This document shows, piece by piece, positions 32,892 through 42,116 of a stretch of DNA of 64,000 nucleotides (position 1 is the first letter of the stretch; the number at the start of each line of letters is the position of its first letter). The notes beneath the pieces are model-generated. The model saw only the letters and a list, made by a program, of their open reading frames with translations, was not told where the DNA came from and ran no database searches. This DNA is from CAMDPA01 sp965223035 (GTDB lineage Bacteria > Pseudomonadota > Alphaproteobacteria > Rhizobiales > Hyphomicrobiaceae), in the NCBI GenBank assembly GCA_965223035.1, contig OZ244980.1, positions 682,001-746,000 on the forward strand, written 5' to 3'. The position numbers and the translations under genes were made by a program.

Positions 32892-34727
32892 TCAAAGGCA
32901 AAAAACTGCGCGAAGGGCCCGTGCCGCAGCGCGCAGGGGAACAGTCGCCCGCCACGACATGGACAAGCGAATGGATTGTATGTCCTGTTCGAGGCTTCGG
33001 CAGGCTTCACGCGCTGCACTGATCTCGCGTTCGAGCTCGCCGCGGGCCTCCCGCTCGACGCTGAGGTCCCCCTCAAGGTCAATGCGCGCTTTGCGTTCGG
33101 CGCTGAGTTCCTGTTCCAACCTACTGCGGGCTTCACGCTCGGCGTTGATTTGTTGGTCAAGGCTGGCAAGTGCCTCGCGTTCGGCGCTGATGTCCTGTTC
33201 GAGCCTAGTGCGGGCTTCCCGCTCGGTGGCAAGCTCTCCCTCAAGCCAAACAATATGGTGCCGGGATAGGTCGCCGGAAGTTTCCAGCGCCTGAAAAAAG
33301 CTGGCAGCGGTGTGCCGATCAACGCTGGCGTGGAAGCGCGGCGGATCTTTTTGCCCGGAATTTATCGCTTCCAACAGGGTCGAGAACCGCCACGAAATGA
33401 TAGGATATTGGAGCATACCCCAAACCGCGCCACGGTAAGGCTCGGGGAGACCATCGGGATTGAGCCAGGCCGAGCGAACCGGAATCGGAAACTCGATTTT
33501 GGCTTCCAGCGTTTCGCGCATAAATATTAGGAAGGACAGAAATATATTGTTGGGCCAAGCGCAATCCACCCGATTTTTCGAGATGGCGCCGTAATCGATG
33601 AGGCTGGCATTGCCGTCTGGGCCAATTAAGACGTTCCAGGAACGAATATCGTTGTGATAGAAGCCGGCCGCCTCAAGGGCGACGACTTGGGTTAATACCT
33701 CTCGCAGGGTCCGCTCGGGTTCGTAACGCGGCCGCCCACACGTAAGATGCTCCGCCAGCGTTTTTCCGGGCAGGAGCTCGCGCACAAGCCAGGCCTCGGA
33801 CTCATTGCGGCCCGAGACCTCGAGTCTGGGCGTGGCGAATCCGGCTGGCGGGTCCCGCAGCACAGCGGTCTCTTGCGCCCATTCCTCCAGTGCCAGCTCC
33901 GAGTTTTTCAGCTCATCAAGGCAGTATGTTTTTATCAGCCGCTTATCGTCAAAATAGAAGCGTCGCGCCTTCCCATTGGTATCCCCGGTGATGCAATTCG
34001 ACGAAGCGGTCCAGGTCGTGAAGCACCCTGCGTGACCGTCCAAATACCAGTAATGATTGCTTGCGAAATAAATCGGGCGCTTGATCGGCGATAGGTGCGT
34101 ATCATGCCGGGCGACTTCGTGAATAAAGGCAAAGTCGCTGAGAAGCTCGCGTGGGGATTTTGGTTGGGCAACGGCCCAATTCATGGGCTCGTCGTCGCGG
34201 GCCAGTTCGAACACGGCCGCAGATGCGCGATCGCTTAACTTATGCAGTAACGCTCTGACTGATGCGGTTCCATGGGCGTGCACCAAGTGGTGGAAGACGC
34301 TCAGGCCCAGCACCAGGTCGCAGGAGCCAGGAGCCAACGCCGGGAGCAGGTCCTCGATGCGGGCAACTTCGAATACAATCTCGTTGTCGTCGCGCTCTTT
34401 GGCGAGAGCCTGACAAACCGCGATATTGGCTTCCAGAACATCGATGCCGCGGACCTGCGCGCCGATGCCCGAGAGCGCATGACTGAAGAAGCCCTGCGCA
34501 CAACCGATATCCAAAACACGCAACGGCCTCCCCATCTCGGCTTCCAAGGACCGATAGATGCAAGTGATGGTGGAGAGACGATCCTCGCAGCGTCTAGAGG
34601 CGTTTTGCGATAATTCCGGATGCCCAAAAATGGGCTGATAGATCTCCGGAAGCGCTTTCACCAGGTCGGAAAGCACGGCACCCCAACTCCTCTGACAGGG
34701 ATGAGTTCGCTGCAAAATCGAAGCCAT
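32892..34727 (-). CDS. WbdD-like methyltransferase/kinase with C-terminal coiled coil (glycan chain terminator candidate)
   Basis: 611 residues in three parts. About 45-235: SAM methyltransferase with RVLDIGCAQGFFSHAL and CDLVLGLSVFHHL. About 250-450: protein-kinase-like fold with LVRELLPGKTL, catalytic HNDIRSWNVLI (Asp360, Asn365) and the DYG metal motif at 378-380. About 495-592: a coiled coil of 14-residue repeats (LEQDISAEREALAS and five relatives), then an amphipathic tail SWRATVPLRAAARALR. This is the architecture of WbdD of E. coli O8/O9a, which caps polymannan with methyl/phosphate and whose coiled coil sets chain length. It is the first gene of the seven-gene operon and is followed by two glycosyltransferases. 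Homology by eye is to fold motifs, so the exact chemistry is inferred. Confidence 0.8.
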   Translation of the reverse strand: MASILQRTHPCQRSWGAVLSDLVKALPEIYQPIFGHPELSQNASRRCEDRLSTITCIYRSLEAEMGRPLRVLDIGCAQGFFSHALSGIGAQVRGIDVLEANIAVCQALAKERDDNEIVFEVARIEDLLPALAPGSCDLVLGLSVFHHLVHAHGTASVRALLHKLSDRASAAVFELARDDEPMNWAVAQPKSPRELLSDFAFIHEVARHDTHLSPIKRPIYFASNHYWYLDGHAGCFTTWTASSNCITGDTNGKARRFYFDDKRLIKTYCLDELKNSELALEEWAQETAVLRDPPAGFATPRLEVSGRNESEAWLVRELLPGKTLAEHLTCGRPRYEPERTLREVLTQVVALEAAGFYHNDIRSWNVLIGPDGNASLIDYGAISKNRVDCAWPNNIFLSFLIFMRETLEAKIEFPIPVRSAWLNPDGLPEPYRGAVWGMLQYPIISWRFSTLLEAINSGQKDPPRFHASVDRHTAASFFQALETSGDLSRHHIVWLEGELATEREARTRLEQDISAEREALASLDQQINAEREARSRLEQELSAERKARIDLEGDLSVEREARGELEREISAAREACRSLEQDIQSIRLSMSWRATVPLRAAARALRAVFCL

Positions 34728-34818
34728 TCTCTCTCGCGCCGCCAGGTCTGTTCACTCGCACCATCGATCAGGCGCTCTGAGCCACGGGCCAAGATGCTGG
34801 TTTGAATCAGATGGTGTG

Positions 34819-34934
34819 AATGTAATGAGAGCGCCGATGCGCTGTAGAAACCTAGATTGTTGATGATGGACAACCCGTCGCAATTTATCAATAGACGGGT
34901 GGCTGGCTAGTCCGAGTAATCCACATGGAACGGA
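34819..34934. repeat. 115-bp tandem direct repeat, copy 1
   Basis: It begins AATGTAATGAGAGCGCC and ends CCACATGGAACGGA. Roughly three quarters of the bases agree with copy 2, including GATGATGGA, AACCCGTCG, TTATCAATAGA and AGTAATCCACAT. Confidence 0.85.
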
Positions 34935-34949
34935 GTTAGAGACTATGTC

Positions 34950-35064
34950 AATGTAACAACAGCGCCTTTGCACTGTAGCAATCGAGATAATCGATGATGG
35001 ATAACCCGTCGAACTTATCAATAGATTGGTTGCTGGCTTTTCCTAGTAATCCACATAGGACGGA
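34950..35064. repeat. 115-bp tandem direct repeat, copy 2
   Basis: It begins AATGTAACAACAGCGCC and ends CCACATAGGACGGA, separated from copy 1 by 15 bases. Neither copy keeps a common open frame, so the conserved words look regulatory or RNA-like and not coding. Confidence 0.85.
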
Positions 35065-35239
35065 TTGGCGGAAATGGCGGCAGCGGGCTGCGCCGTGCTT
35101 CCCGGCTGAAAGCGAACCATTCTTGCCTGGCGACCGCATATTAGCACTGGCGCGCACGCTGAATTGCTCCGCCCGCGCAATTGCCCGGCAATAACCCGGA
35201 CTCTGCCCCTTTTTATTCTGGCAGGCTCGGAACGTGCGC

Positions 35240-35301
35240 TAGAGCAACCTGCCTTAAATCGGAATCGGAACGATCCCGATTAAAGGCGCGCAGATGATCT
35301 A
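35240..35301 (+). repeat. Palindromic TA-bounded repeat, single unit (copy 9)
   Basis: 62 bp, A-to-B orientation, both TA ends intact. Confidence 0.9.
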
Positions 35302-35638
35302 GGATAGCATCAGTTCAGTCATGCGATGCCTCAATTGAACACGAAAATGGCGAATTTGTGTTGCGGTGACTTCCGATTGCAGCGGTGACGATGCCTTTGT
35401 GCGGTGTTTGTGACGTGCCATTGCGGCGGACAACAGGGTCGACTTAATCGCCACGGGTTTGTGGGGCTTGAGGTATTTGTCCCAGTTTGGGTTGCAGGCA
35501 TTGACGCATGGGGATGATGCGGCCGGTGACGATGGGGCTGAAACGATTCGCTCAGTTTAGCCTTAAGCAGAAGTGGCGCTTGGCCGGTGCGCTTTAGCGA
35601 CCCCTGCATGTCATCGGAGGCGGAACAACCCGGAAGAA

Positions 35639-35731
35639 ATGCAGAACGTTGCCGACCACTTTAGGGACGATCATCTTTGTGCCTTAAATGGGGACCGGCT
35701 TTGCGGTTCCCAATTAAGGCACAAAATTCTA
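35639..35731 (+). repeat. Palindromic repeat, right part of a double unit (copy 10)
   Basis: It starts within the connector (GCAGAACGTTGCCGACCACTTTAGGG) and contains the second hairpin, here in the GTGCCTTAAATGGGGACCG variant. It ends ACAAAATTCTAG. The first hairpin is missing, replaced by unrelated sequence. Confidence 0.7.
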
Positions 35732-35790
35732 GCAGATTTCCGGCTCGAGCGATCAATTCGCTGTCATCCCAACCCGTTGGCGCCGGGCTC

Positions 35791-35868
35791 TAGGGCAAGC
35801 TGCCTTTAATCGGAACGATCCCGATCAAAGGCAGAAAGTTGCTCACCACTTTAAGGCGCGATGATCTA
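35791..35868 (+). repeat. Palindromic TA-bounded repeat, intermediate unit (copy 11)
   Basis: 78 bp: first hairpin plus connector plus B-type end, without the second hairpin. It starts TAGGGCAAGCTGCC and sits seven bases from the stop of the GT4 gene. Confidence 0.85.
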
Positions 35869-35874
35869 GGCCGG

Positions 35875-37236
35875 TTAGGCCGCGCGGCGGGCGTACGCAT
35901 TCATGTAGCGTCGTGCAGCGTATCCATTGCTTTGCTGTGGCGCCAGGGCGAGCGCTTGATTGATGCACTGATCAACAAAGGTCGACACCGAACGCTGAGA
36001 TCGGGTCGTGTTGATATGCCGGCAGATCGCGGCGTATAGCGCCGGATCTAGCATGAGCCTTTTCACCGCTTCGGCCAAAGAGGGGGCATCGGCGCGTTCT
36101 GCGAGGACGCCGGTGTAGCCGTCGGTGATTTGCTCGACCAGCCCACCAACAGGATTGGCGACAATCGGCAATCCCGCACCAAACGCCGCGGCAGCAACAC
36201 CGGACTGGCTGGCCTGAATGTGCGATAGGATGACGGCGTCGTAGCGCAGCAGTGCCGCCGCCACTTCCGCATCGGACAGCCAACGGTTGACCACTTCAGC
36301 GCCCATCGCCGTTAGCCGGCCGGCATCGGCGCCCAACGCGCCTTCGCCGAGCACACCGACCTCGACCGGATGCCCCTGAGCGCGCAGGACCTCGACTGTG
36401 TCCAAGAACAGGCTCAACCCCTTATAGGGCAAGATCCGGCCAAGGAACAGCAGCCGAATGGGTTCGCCCGCTCTGGGAGCGGGCCGAATGCGGCAGGGAT
36501 TGTAGCCCAATTCAGGGTGGAACAACCTCACCAGCTTGTCCTCTGCCACGCGCCCGGTCGATGTCAGCCGCGTGGCAACGGCATTGCTGAGCGTCACGAT
36601 TTTGTCGGCCATGCGCGTGGCACACCCCAACACACCGTTGACCGCACTCGTCGGATCACCCATGTGAGCGTCGGCATCGTGGACGACGGTGATGTAGCGG
36701 GCGCCGGCGGCCCGAATGACGGGCGCCACGAACGGCGACCAGACATGCGGCATCAGTTCAATGACGGCATCGACACGTTCAGAGCGCAGTTTCTCGTGCA
36801 AGAGTTTCCGCAGCAACGGCACGCGCCAAAATTGAAACAACGCGCCGTGGTTTGAGTCGAAGGTATCGATTGCAAACAATGACGAGCCGAAGTCGGAGTA
36901 CGCATGAAACAGTTCGTTTTGCCGAGATACCGACACGGTGCAGTCAATGTTGGTCATGGCGCGCGCAGCATGCGCGACCTCAAGCGTCAGCCGCGGCAGA
37001 CTCCCGCGGCGACCCCAATACATAAACATGACCCGGGGCGGCCTCGCCAAAGCCTCTGCGCTCGCCTTTGGGTTGCTGTCGCAGCTGAAGGCTTTAAGCC
37101 CTGATGAACCGGAGGAAGCAGGCCTGTGAGATAGTTGCGGAACAATGGATGCGTGCCCCATATAGCACACGGTGTGTGGGTCGATGATGGTCTCACCGGC
37201 CAGGCCTGACGAAACACGAATGCATCTTTGATCCAT
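35875..37236 (-). CDS. GT4-family glycosyltransferase
   Basis: 453 residues from ATG 37236; the N-terminal 70 residues are poorly conserved-looking and ATG 37029 (MFMYWGRRGS) is a serious alternative giving 384 residues. The C-terminal half has the GT4 nucleotide-sugar binding layout: PIRLLFLGRILPYKGL, VNRWLSDAEVAAALLRYDAV and QSGVAAAAFGAGLPIVANPVGGL (the EX7E-type region with Gln in place of the first Glu). VVHDADAHMGDP in the N-terminal half is typical of family members acting on lipid-linked glycans. It is separated from the WbdD-like operon by 1.1 kb, so probably its own transcript. Donor unknown. Confidence 0.85.
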   Translation of the reverse strand: MDQRCIRVSSGLAGETIIDPHTVCYMGHASIVPQLSHRPASSGSSGLKAFSCDSNPKASAEALARPPRVMFMYWGRRGSLPRLTLEVAHAARAMTNIDCTVSVSRQNELFHAYSDFGSSLFAIDTFDSNHGALFQFWRVPLLRKLLHEKLRSERVDAVIELMPHVWSPFVAPVIRAAGARYITVVHDADAHMGDPTSAVNGVLGCATRMADKIVTLSNAVATRLTSTGRVAEDKLVRLFHPELGYNPCRIRPAPRAGEPIRLLFLGRILPYKGLSLFLDTVEVLRAQGHPVEVGVLGEGALGADAGRLTAMGAEVVNRWLSDAEVAAALLRYDAVILSHIQASQSGVAAAAFGAGLPIVANPVGGLVEQITDGYTGVLAERADAPSLAEAVKRLMLDPALYAAICRHINTTRSQRSVSTFVDQCINQALALAPQQSNGYAARRYMNAYARRAA

Positions 37237-38493
37237 TGGCCTGCACAACCTATTTGATGCAATTCAGATCCGGATACGCATCAGACAATGCCAGGGAAAT
37301 GCGTACGTTCCGTCGGTCAACCCGACAAGGACGATCGGATATATTAAATTTCATATTGGAGACTACGTGGTTCGATTCGCCGCTGTTGGTCAACGTCGTT
37401 CTGTCCACTCACCATCACGCGCAGGTTGCCGCAGCATGACTTTGTCGGCGGTGTCACTTGGATGCCACAGCAGCGTTCGATCGAGGCCCGCAAGTGGACG
37501 TGGCCGCTGGTTTTGTGGTTGCCAACGGACAAGATGGTGGCTTGACATAAATCCGATCGGCAACGGAGCGAAATCCGGATTGGATGTTGGTTGAGTCCAA
37601 AGAGCCAGTCGGGTGCGTTGGATCCGGATTCAATTTTGATCCGATGCGGAGAGGCGGGTGCGGCTTGAGGCGCAGTGGTGCTTCCATCTTAAGTAGAGAC
37701 TTCCCGCCGCAGATCTGACGCGTGGCGCGAACATTTCGCGGGCTGTGTCCTGGATGGGCGTCTTTGCGGCCGGCTGCGCCGTTTGGGGCCGTTGATGCGC
37801 CGCATGGGCGTTGGGGCCGGTAACCTGCGGCTGCCTGACCGACAGGCGAAATGCATCGCATGGCTCCAACAATTGCCTTGGTAGGATTGATCTGCCGGGC
37901 CCCTCCTCGTCCATTGCTTCTGCATCCGTCATTGGGGCGACTTTACTGAACGTGGGCTAGAGCAACCTGCCCTTAATCGGAATCGGAACGATCCCGATTA
38001 AGGGCAGAAAGTTGCTCACCACTTTAAGAGCGATCATCTTTGCGCCTTAAATCGGAACCGGCGCAATTGGAATCGGCGTTGCGGTTCCGATTTAAGGCGC
38101 GATGATCTAGCGCAAGCCTGCGCGCGTCGCGCCGCGTCCAATCCGCAACACGTCCGCTGGCGACACGCGCAACGATCATCACCTGCCATATTGCTATCGA
38201 CAGGAATCGCTTAACGTGGTTCATTATGGCGTTCGGTCCACCGCGTGGTTGGCGGACTGAAAGCAGGGCCCCGATTAACGTTTTAAGGCGTAAATTTGGT
38301 TGGGCGCTACCAGCACCGCGTAAGTGATTTCGCATTTGTTTGAAGGTTCGGCCGGTCTTGCACAACGCGGGCGGACAGGGGCGACCATGCGTATCGTTGA
38401 CCGACGCAAGCTTTGGATGTATCCGGACTTTGAGGTGCGCGGGGCGTCGAATCACCGGGCCTCGAGCGCCGATTATGGGGGAGTCATGGCAGC
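37237..38493. other. Long intergenic region between divergent polysaccharide genes
   Basis: About 1.26 kb with copy 12 of the repeat. A minus-strand frame at 37630-37932 (100 residues, starting MTDAEAMDEEGPGRS) has GAGGAG-like purines only inside the frame and no domain; I rate it below 0.2. Divergent promoters for the GT4 gene and wzm must lie here. Confidence 0.4.
37958..38109 (+). repeat. Palindromic TA-bounded repeat, double unit (copy 12)
   Basis: 152 bp and close to consensus throughout, nearly identical to copy 15. Confidence 0.92.
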
Positions 38494-39372
38494 ATGACCG
38501 ACTGTAATTTAAGTGCTGTAGGGTTAGCACATGGGCCGCCGCCACAGCGGCGGGGCGGTCGGGTTCGCAAACGGATTGCGGCTGAGCAGATGCCGCTTGA
38601 GGCGCTCGAAGATCTTCGCACCGGCGCAGAGCGAGCGGATATTTGGCTGTCCTTTGCCGTGCACGAGATCAAGCAGCGTTTTCGACGATCCTTATTGGGA
38701 CCGCTCTGGCTTACGCTCAGCATGGGGATTACGGTTGCCGCGTTAGGCTTCGTTTTCAGCCAATTGTTCAAGCAGGATATCCGCGGTTATCTGCCGTATC
38801 TTGCAACGGGGCTGATCTTTTGGGGGTTTCTGACGGCGGTGATCAATGAAGGGTGCTTGGTATTCGTTGTCAACGCAGGATTTTTGCGCAACGTGCCTAT
38901 GCCGGTCAGCGTGCATTATTATCAAGCATTCGCACGCAACGTGATCATTTTTTTATTCAACATGGTCATATACGTGGCCGTGGCACTCGTGTTTTGGGTG
39001 CAGGTTGGACTCATTGGTCTACTGTTCATTCCCGGATTTGCTCTGTTCGTGGTCAACTTGCTCTGGATGGGCTTAGTTGCGGCGATCCTATCGACGCGCT
39101 ATCGCGACATTCCGCAGGTGATCGCTAGCATGCTGCAGGTGGTGTTCTTCCTGACGCCGATTTTTTGGTCGGTGGAGGCGCTTCCACATCGCCCGGCATT
39201 CATCGGATTCAATCCGTTCTACCACCTCCTTGAGATCGTGCGCGGGCCGCTGCTTGGGCAGGTGCCTCATGCGACGTCTTATCTCGTCGCGGCAATCATG
39301 GCCGTGATTGGCATACCAGCTGCGATCTACCTTTATCGGTATGCCTACGCGAGAATTTCATATTGGGTGTGA
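38494..39372 (+). CDS. wzm: Polysaccharide ABC exporter, membrane subunit
   Basis: 292 residues, an ABC-2-type permease with about six membrane helices after a cytoplasmic N-terminus. The stretch DIWLSFAVHEIKQRFRRSLLGPLWLTLSMG is the typical start of Wzm/KpsM-like permeases, and LNPFYHLLEIVRGPLLG-like sequence (GFNPFYHLLEIVRGP) near 250 is a family landmark. With the next gene it exports an undecaprenyl- or lipid-linked glycan across the inner membrane. The stop is eight bases from the ATPase start. Confidence 0.92.
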   Translation: MTDCNLSAVGLAHGPPPQRRGGRVRKRIAAEQMPLEALEDLRTGAERADIWLSFAVHEIKQRFRRSLLGPLWLTLSMGITVAALGFVFSQLFKQDIRGYLPYLATGLIFWGFLTAVINEGCLVFVVNAGFLRNVPMPVSVHYYQAFARNVIIFLFNMVIYVAVALVFWVQVGLIGLLFIPGFALFVVNLLWMGLVAAILSTRYRDIPQVIASMLQVVFFLTPIFWSVEALPHRPAFIGFNPFYHLLEIVRGPLLGQVPHATSYLVAAIMAVIGIPAAIYLYRYAYARISYWV

Positions 39373-39379
39373 GGACATT

Positions 39380-40123
39380 ATGGCGCACATATCGATCCAG
39401 AACCTGACGGTGGAATTCAAGGTCTACGGCACGAGTTCGCGGTCATTAAGAAAAGAAGTCCTGTTTCACGCCACGGGCGGGCGCATCGCGTCGGGGTCGA
39501 AAGAGGTCGTCACGGTCAAAGGTCTGGATGATGTTTCGCTGGAGATCGGCGACGGCGAACGGATTGGCCTGATCGGGCACAACGGAGCGGGAAAGTCGAC
39601 CCTTTTGCGGGCATTGGCGGGGATCTACAAGCCTACCGGCGGCGCCATCGACATCGACGGAACGGTTTCTGCGTTGCTCGATCCTGCAGCGGGGATGGAC
39701 CCGGAGGCGACAGGTCGGGAGAACGTCTTTCTGCGCGGCTGCTTGCTCGGATTGACTCGCAAACAGATCCACGCCAAGGTCGACGAAATTGGCGAATTCG
39801 CGGGTCTCGGCGATTTCTTGGAATTGCCGGTGAAAACTTACTCAGCCGGAATGCATGCACGGCTGGGTGTAGCGATCTCACTCGCGATCGAGCCGGATAT
39901 TCTGCTGATCGACGAAGGAATCAGCGCTGGCGACGCCCAATTTCAGCAAAAACTCGATGCCGTAATCGACCGTGTGTTTGCACAATCGAGCATTCTGATC
40001 CTGGCCTCGCACGACCAGAACCTGCTGAGGAAGTACTGTCACAGGGTGGTCTCCTTCGCCCATGGCAAGATCGTCGATGTGACGCCGATAACAGCTCAAG
40101 AGCCCGATTCTGCAGCTGCATAG
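39380..40123 (+). CDS. wzt: Polysaccharide ABC exporter, ATPase subunit without carbohydrate-binding domain
   Basis: 247 residues from ATG 39380 with GAGGA five bases upstream. Walker A GHNGAGKST, the signature region TYSAGMHARLGVAISLAIEP and Walker B ILLIDEG are clear. An insertion-like N-terminal stretch (VYGTSSRSLRKEVLFHATGG) is characteristic of Wzt/TagH/KpsT exporters. Unlike E. coli O8/O9a Wzt, there is no C-terminal domain of about 180 residues for binding the glycan terminus. That matters because a WbdD-like terminator is encoded nearby. Confidence 0.92.
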   Translation: MAHISIQNLTVEFKVYGTSSRSLRKEVLFHATGGRIASGSKEVVTVKGLDDVSLEIGDGERIGLIGHNGAGKSTLLRALAGIYKPTGGAIDIDGTVSALLDPAAGMDPEATGRENVFLRGCLLGLTRKQIHAKVDEIGEFAGLGDFLELPVKTYSAGMHARLGVAISLAIEPDILLIDEGISAGDAQFQQKLDAVIDRVFAQSSILILASHDQNLLRKYCHRVVSFAHGKIVDVTPITAQEPDSAAA

Positions 40124-40632
40124 GGACGCGTCTGGCGCGAAAGGGTCGAGGCAAGGTCGCGATTCGCGGCGCAGACTTATTGATTTGAGCACACGGGGCA
40201 GTTGCAGCAGCCGCGCAGACGTCAGGCTGTTCACTGTCCATTCAATCGGTCGCGATGGTCTTGCGCGATCGGCCGATCGGCGGCACCGGCCTTGGCGCTT
40301 TGAGGCGATAGCATCTTCGTCCGCACGGCTCATCGCATGACCGCTTCCATCTCGGCGGATGATGCACAACAGCAACCTGCTTTTGATCGGCATCGTTCCG
40401 ATGAAAAGCAGGTTGCTCACCACTTAAACGTCGTTCATTTACGTGCCTTAAATGGGAACCGCAATGCCGGTTCCCATTTAAGGCACGATGATCTAGATGC
40501 CCGTTGCAGAACGTTCCGGTCCCCACGCGTCGTTGTGGGGGGAGAGAGCGGCCGGCAGCAGCGTTAGGCGCTTCGCTGCCTTCATCTGCGATCGACGTGT
40601 CAGCGCGATGAGCAACGGGCAGAGAAGCCATC
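40124..40632. other. Intergenic region with repeat copy 13
   Basis: About 510 bases between two plus-strand genes. Only the repeat is recognised. Confidence 0.4.
40369..40495 (+). repeat. Palindromic repeat, double unit with decayed left end (copy 13)
   Basis: 127 bp. The first arm is CAGCAACCTGCTTTTGATCGG with compensating changes in its partner (CCGATGAAAAGCAGGTTGCTC). The second hairpin uses the GTGCCTTAAATGGGAACCG variant. The right TA is intact. Confidence 0.85.
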
Positions 40633-41862
40633 ATGTTGAGCCGCTTTAATGCGCTGTTTCATCGACAATTGTGGCAGCGGCTGCCGAGTGGATGGCGCCG
40701 CGCAGCGCTGTTTGCTGCGACCGGTGTGTTGGCGCCGCGACCGAGCGCAAGCGCTGTTGCCGCACCGCCATTGATCGTCGCCGGCTGTCTGCGGACGGCA
40801 TCCGGTTTGGGTCAATCCGGACGCCTATGTTGCGACGCGCTGCGCCTGGCCCAAGAGAACGTTTATGGCATTGATTTGTCCGCGGCCATGCTGCAGCCGG
40901 TCGACCAACCAGACGTTGCGTTCGTCGATGGTCGGGAACTCGGCGGGGCCGGTACGGTCATCTTGCACGTCAATTCCCCGCTGGTGCCGATGGCGATGCT
41001 GCGGTTGGGTCGACGCTTGCTGGAAGGCAAATACATGATCGGTTACTGGGCCTGGGAACTGCCGCGACTGCCATCGGATTGGCGCCACGGCGTGCCATTC
41101 GTGCACGAGATTTGGGTGCCGAGCCGCTTCGTTGCCGAGGCCGTGCAGCCGGTGGCGGCCGGCAAACGGTTGCGAATTGTGCCCCACCCCGTTGCATGCG
41201 ACGTGGCGAGCACGGTGAAAAGCGTCGAGGCTCGGCCTTTCACCGTGCTGACAATCTTCAACATGGGCTCAAGTTTCGAAAGGAAGAATCCGCTGGCAGC
41301 GATCGAGGCCTTTAAGCGGGCGTTCGGTCGCGATCGATCGACCCGGTTGATACTCAAAACCGCCAATGTCGATACGTTTCCACAGGGACTGGGCCGCTTA
41401 CAATCTGCAATTGCCGATCATCCCAACATCATGCTGGTGACCCGGTCGATCCAGCAAGCCGAGATCGACGCCCTATACGATACCTCCGATGTGCTGCTGT
41501 CGATGCATCGATCGGAGGGGTTCGGACTGGTGCTGGCGGAAGCGATGTGCCGTGGATTGCCAGTGGTGGCCACCGATTGGTCCGGCAATCGAGACTTTCT
41601 CACCGAGCAGACCGGCGTGCCCGTCCCCTGTCGGTTGATCGCTGCTCGAGATCCGCAGGGGACCTACGACATGCCGTCGATGATGTGGGCGGATCCGGAT
41701 GTCGATGCTGCGGCAAACGCCCTGCGGCAACTGCGTGACGATCCCACTCTGCGCGAGCGACTGGGTCGTGAGGCCGCGCGAACGGCCGCCGAGCACTTCG
41801 GTGTCGCTGCCTATCTGCGATCGATCAATCAGGCGCTCAACAGGGACCGGAATGCCGCCTAG
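40633..41862 (+). CDS. GT4-family glycosyltransferase
   Basis: 409 residues. Features of GT4 enzymes: RTASGLGQSGRLCCDAL (a Gly-rich first loop), FNMGSSFERKNPLAAIEAFKRAF and the donor-site stretch SMHRSEGFGLVLAEAMCRGLPVVATDWSGN with the EX7E motif (Glu-Gly-Phe-Gly ... Glu-Ala-Met). It probably adds a sugar to the exported glycan. The C-terminal codons and the TAG stop (41860-41862) coincide with the left TA of repeat copy 14, so the element supplies the stop codon. Confidence 0.9.
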   Translation: MLSRFNALFHRQLWQRLPSGWRRAALFAATGVLAPRPSASAVAAPPLIVAGCLRTASGLGQSGRLCCDALRLAQENVYGIDLSAAMLQPVDQPDVAFVDGRELGGAGTVILHVNSPLVPMAMLRLGRRLLEGKYMIGYWAWELPRLPSDWRHGVPFVHEIWVPSRFVAEAVQPVAAGKRLRIVPHPVACDVASTVKSVEARPFTVLTIFNMGSSFERKNPLAAIEAFKRAFGRDRSTRLILKTANVDTFPQGLGRLQSAIADHPNIMLVTRSIQQAEIDALYDTSDVLLSMHRSEGFGLVLAEAMCRGLPVVATDWSGNRDFLTEQTGVPVPCRLIAARDPQGTYDMPSMMWADPDVDAAANALRQLRDDPTLRERLGREAARTAAEHFGVAAYLRSINQALNRDRNAA

Positions 41863-41921
41863 ATCTTCGCGCCTTAAATCGGAACCGCAAAGCCGATTCC
41901 GATTAAGGGCAGGTTGCGCTA
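41860..41921 (-). repeat. Palindromic TA-bounded repeat, single unit (copy 14)
   Basis: 62 bp, B-to-A orientation. Its first TAG is the stop codon of the preceding glycosyltransferase. Confidence 0.9.
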
Positions 41922-42116
41922 GCGGTCAGTTGATGTGGGATCGATGACGGTATAAGAGGTCGTTTTTGCTTCGGGCCGCAAGAGCTGGGACGGTGTGCGG
42001 CCTGCCGTGATGGGGCCGCGCAGTGCGAGAACCGACAGCGACATTGCGTCGGTCAGATCGGTCCCGAACCCACAGATTGCAGATGTTATGCCGCTGCGCA
42101 GGAAGTCTCTCCAGCC

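Larger units (their letters stand above)
34728..35874. other. Intergenic region with tandem repeats and three palindromic repeats
   Basis: About 1.15 kb upstream of the polysaccharide operon. It holds two tandem copies of a 115-bp sequence (34819-34934, 34950-35064) and repeat copies 9-11. Frames present are interrupted or composed of the repeats. The promoter of the WbdD-like operon must lie at the left end. Confidence 0.5.

Noticed and set aside
37630..37932. 100-codon minus-strand frame starting MTDAEAMDEEGPG
   Set aside because: The acidic start is attractive, but no ribosome binding site is in place, no family is seen and codon choice does not stand out from other shadow frames.
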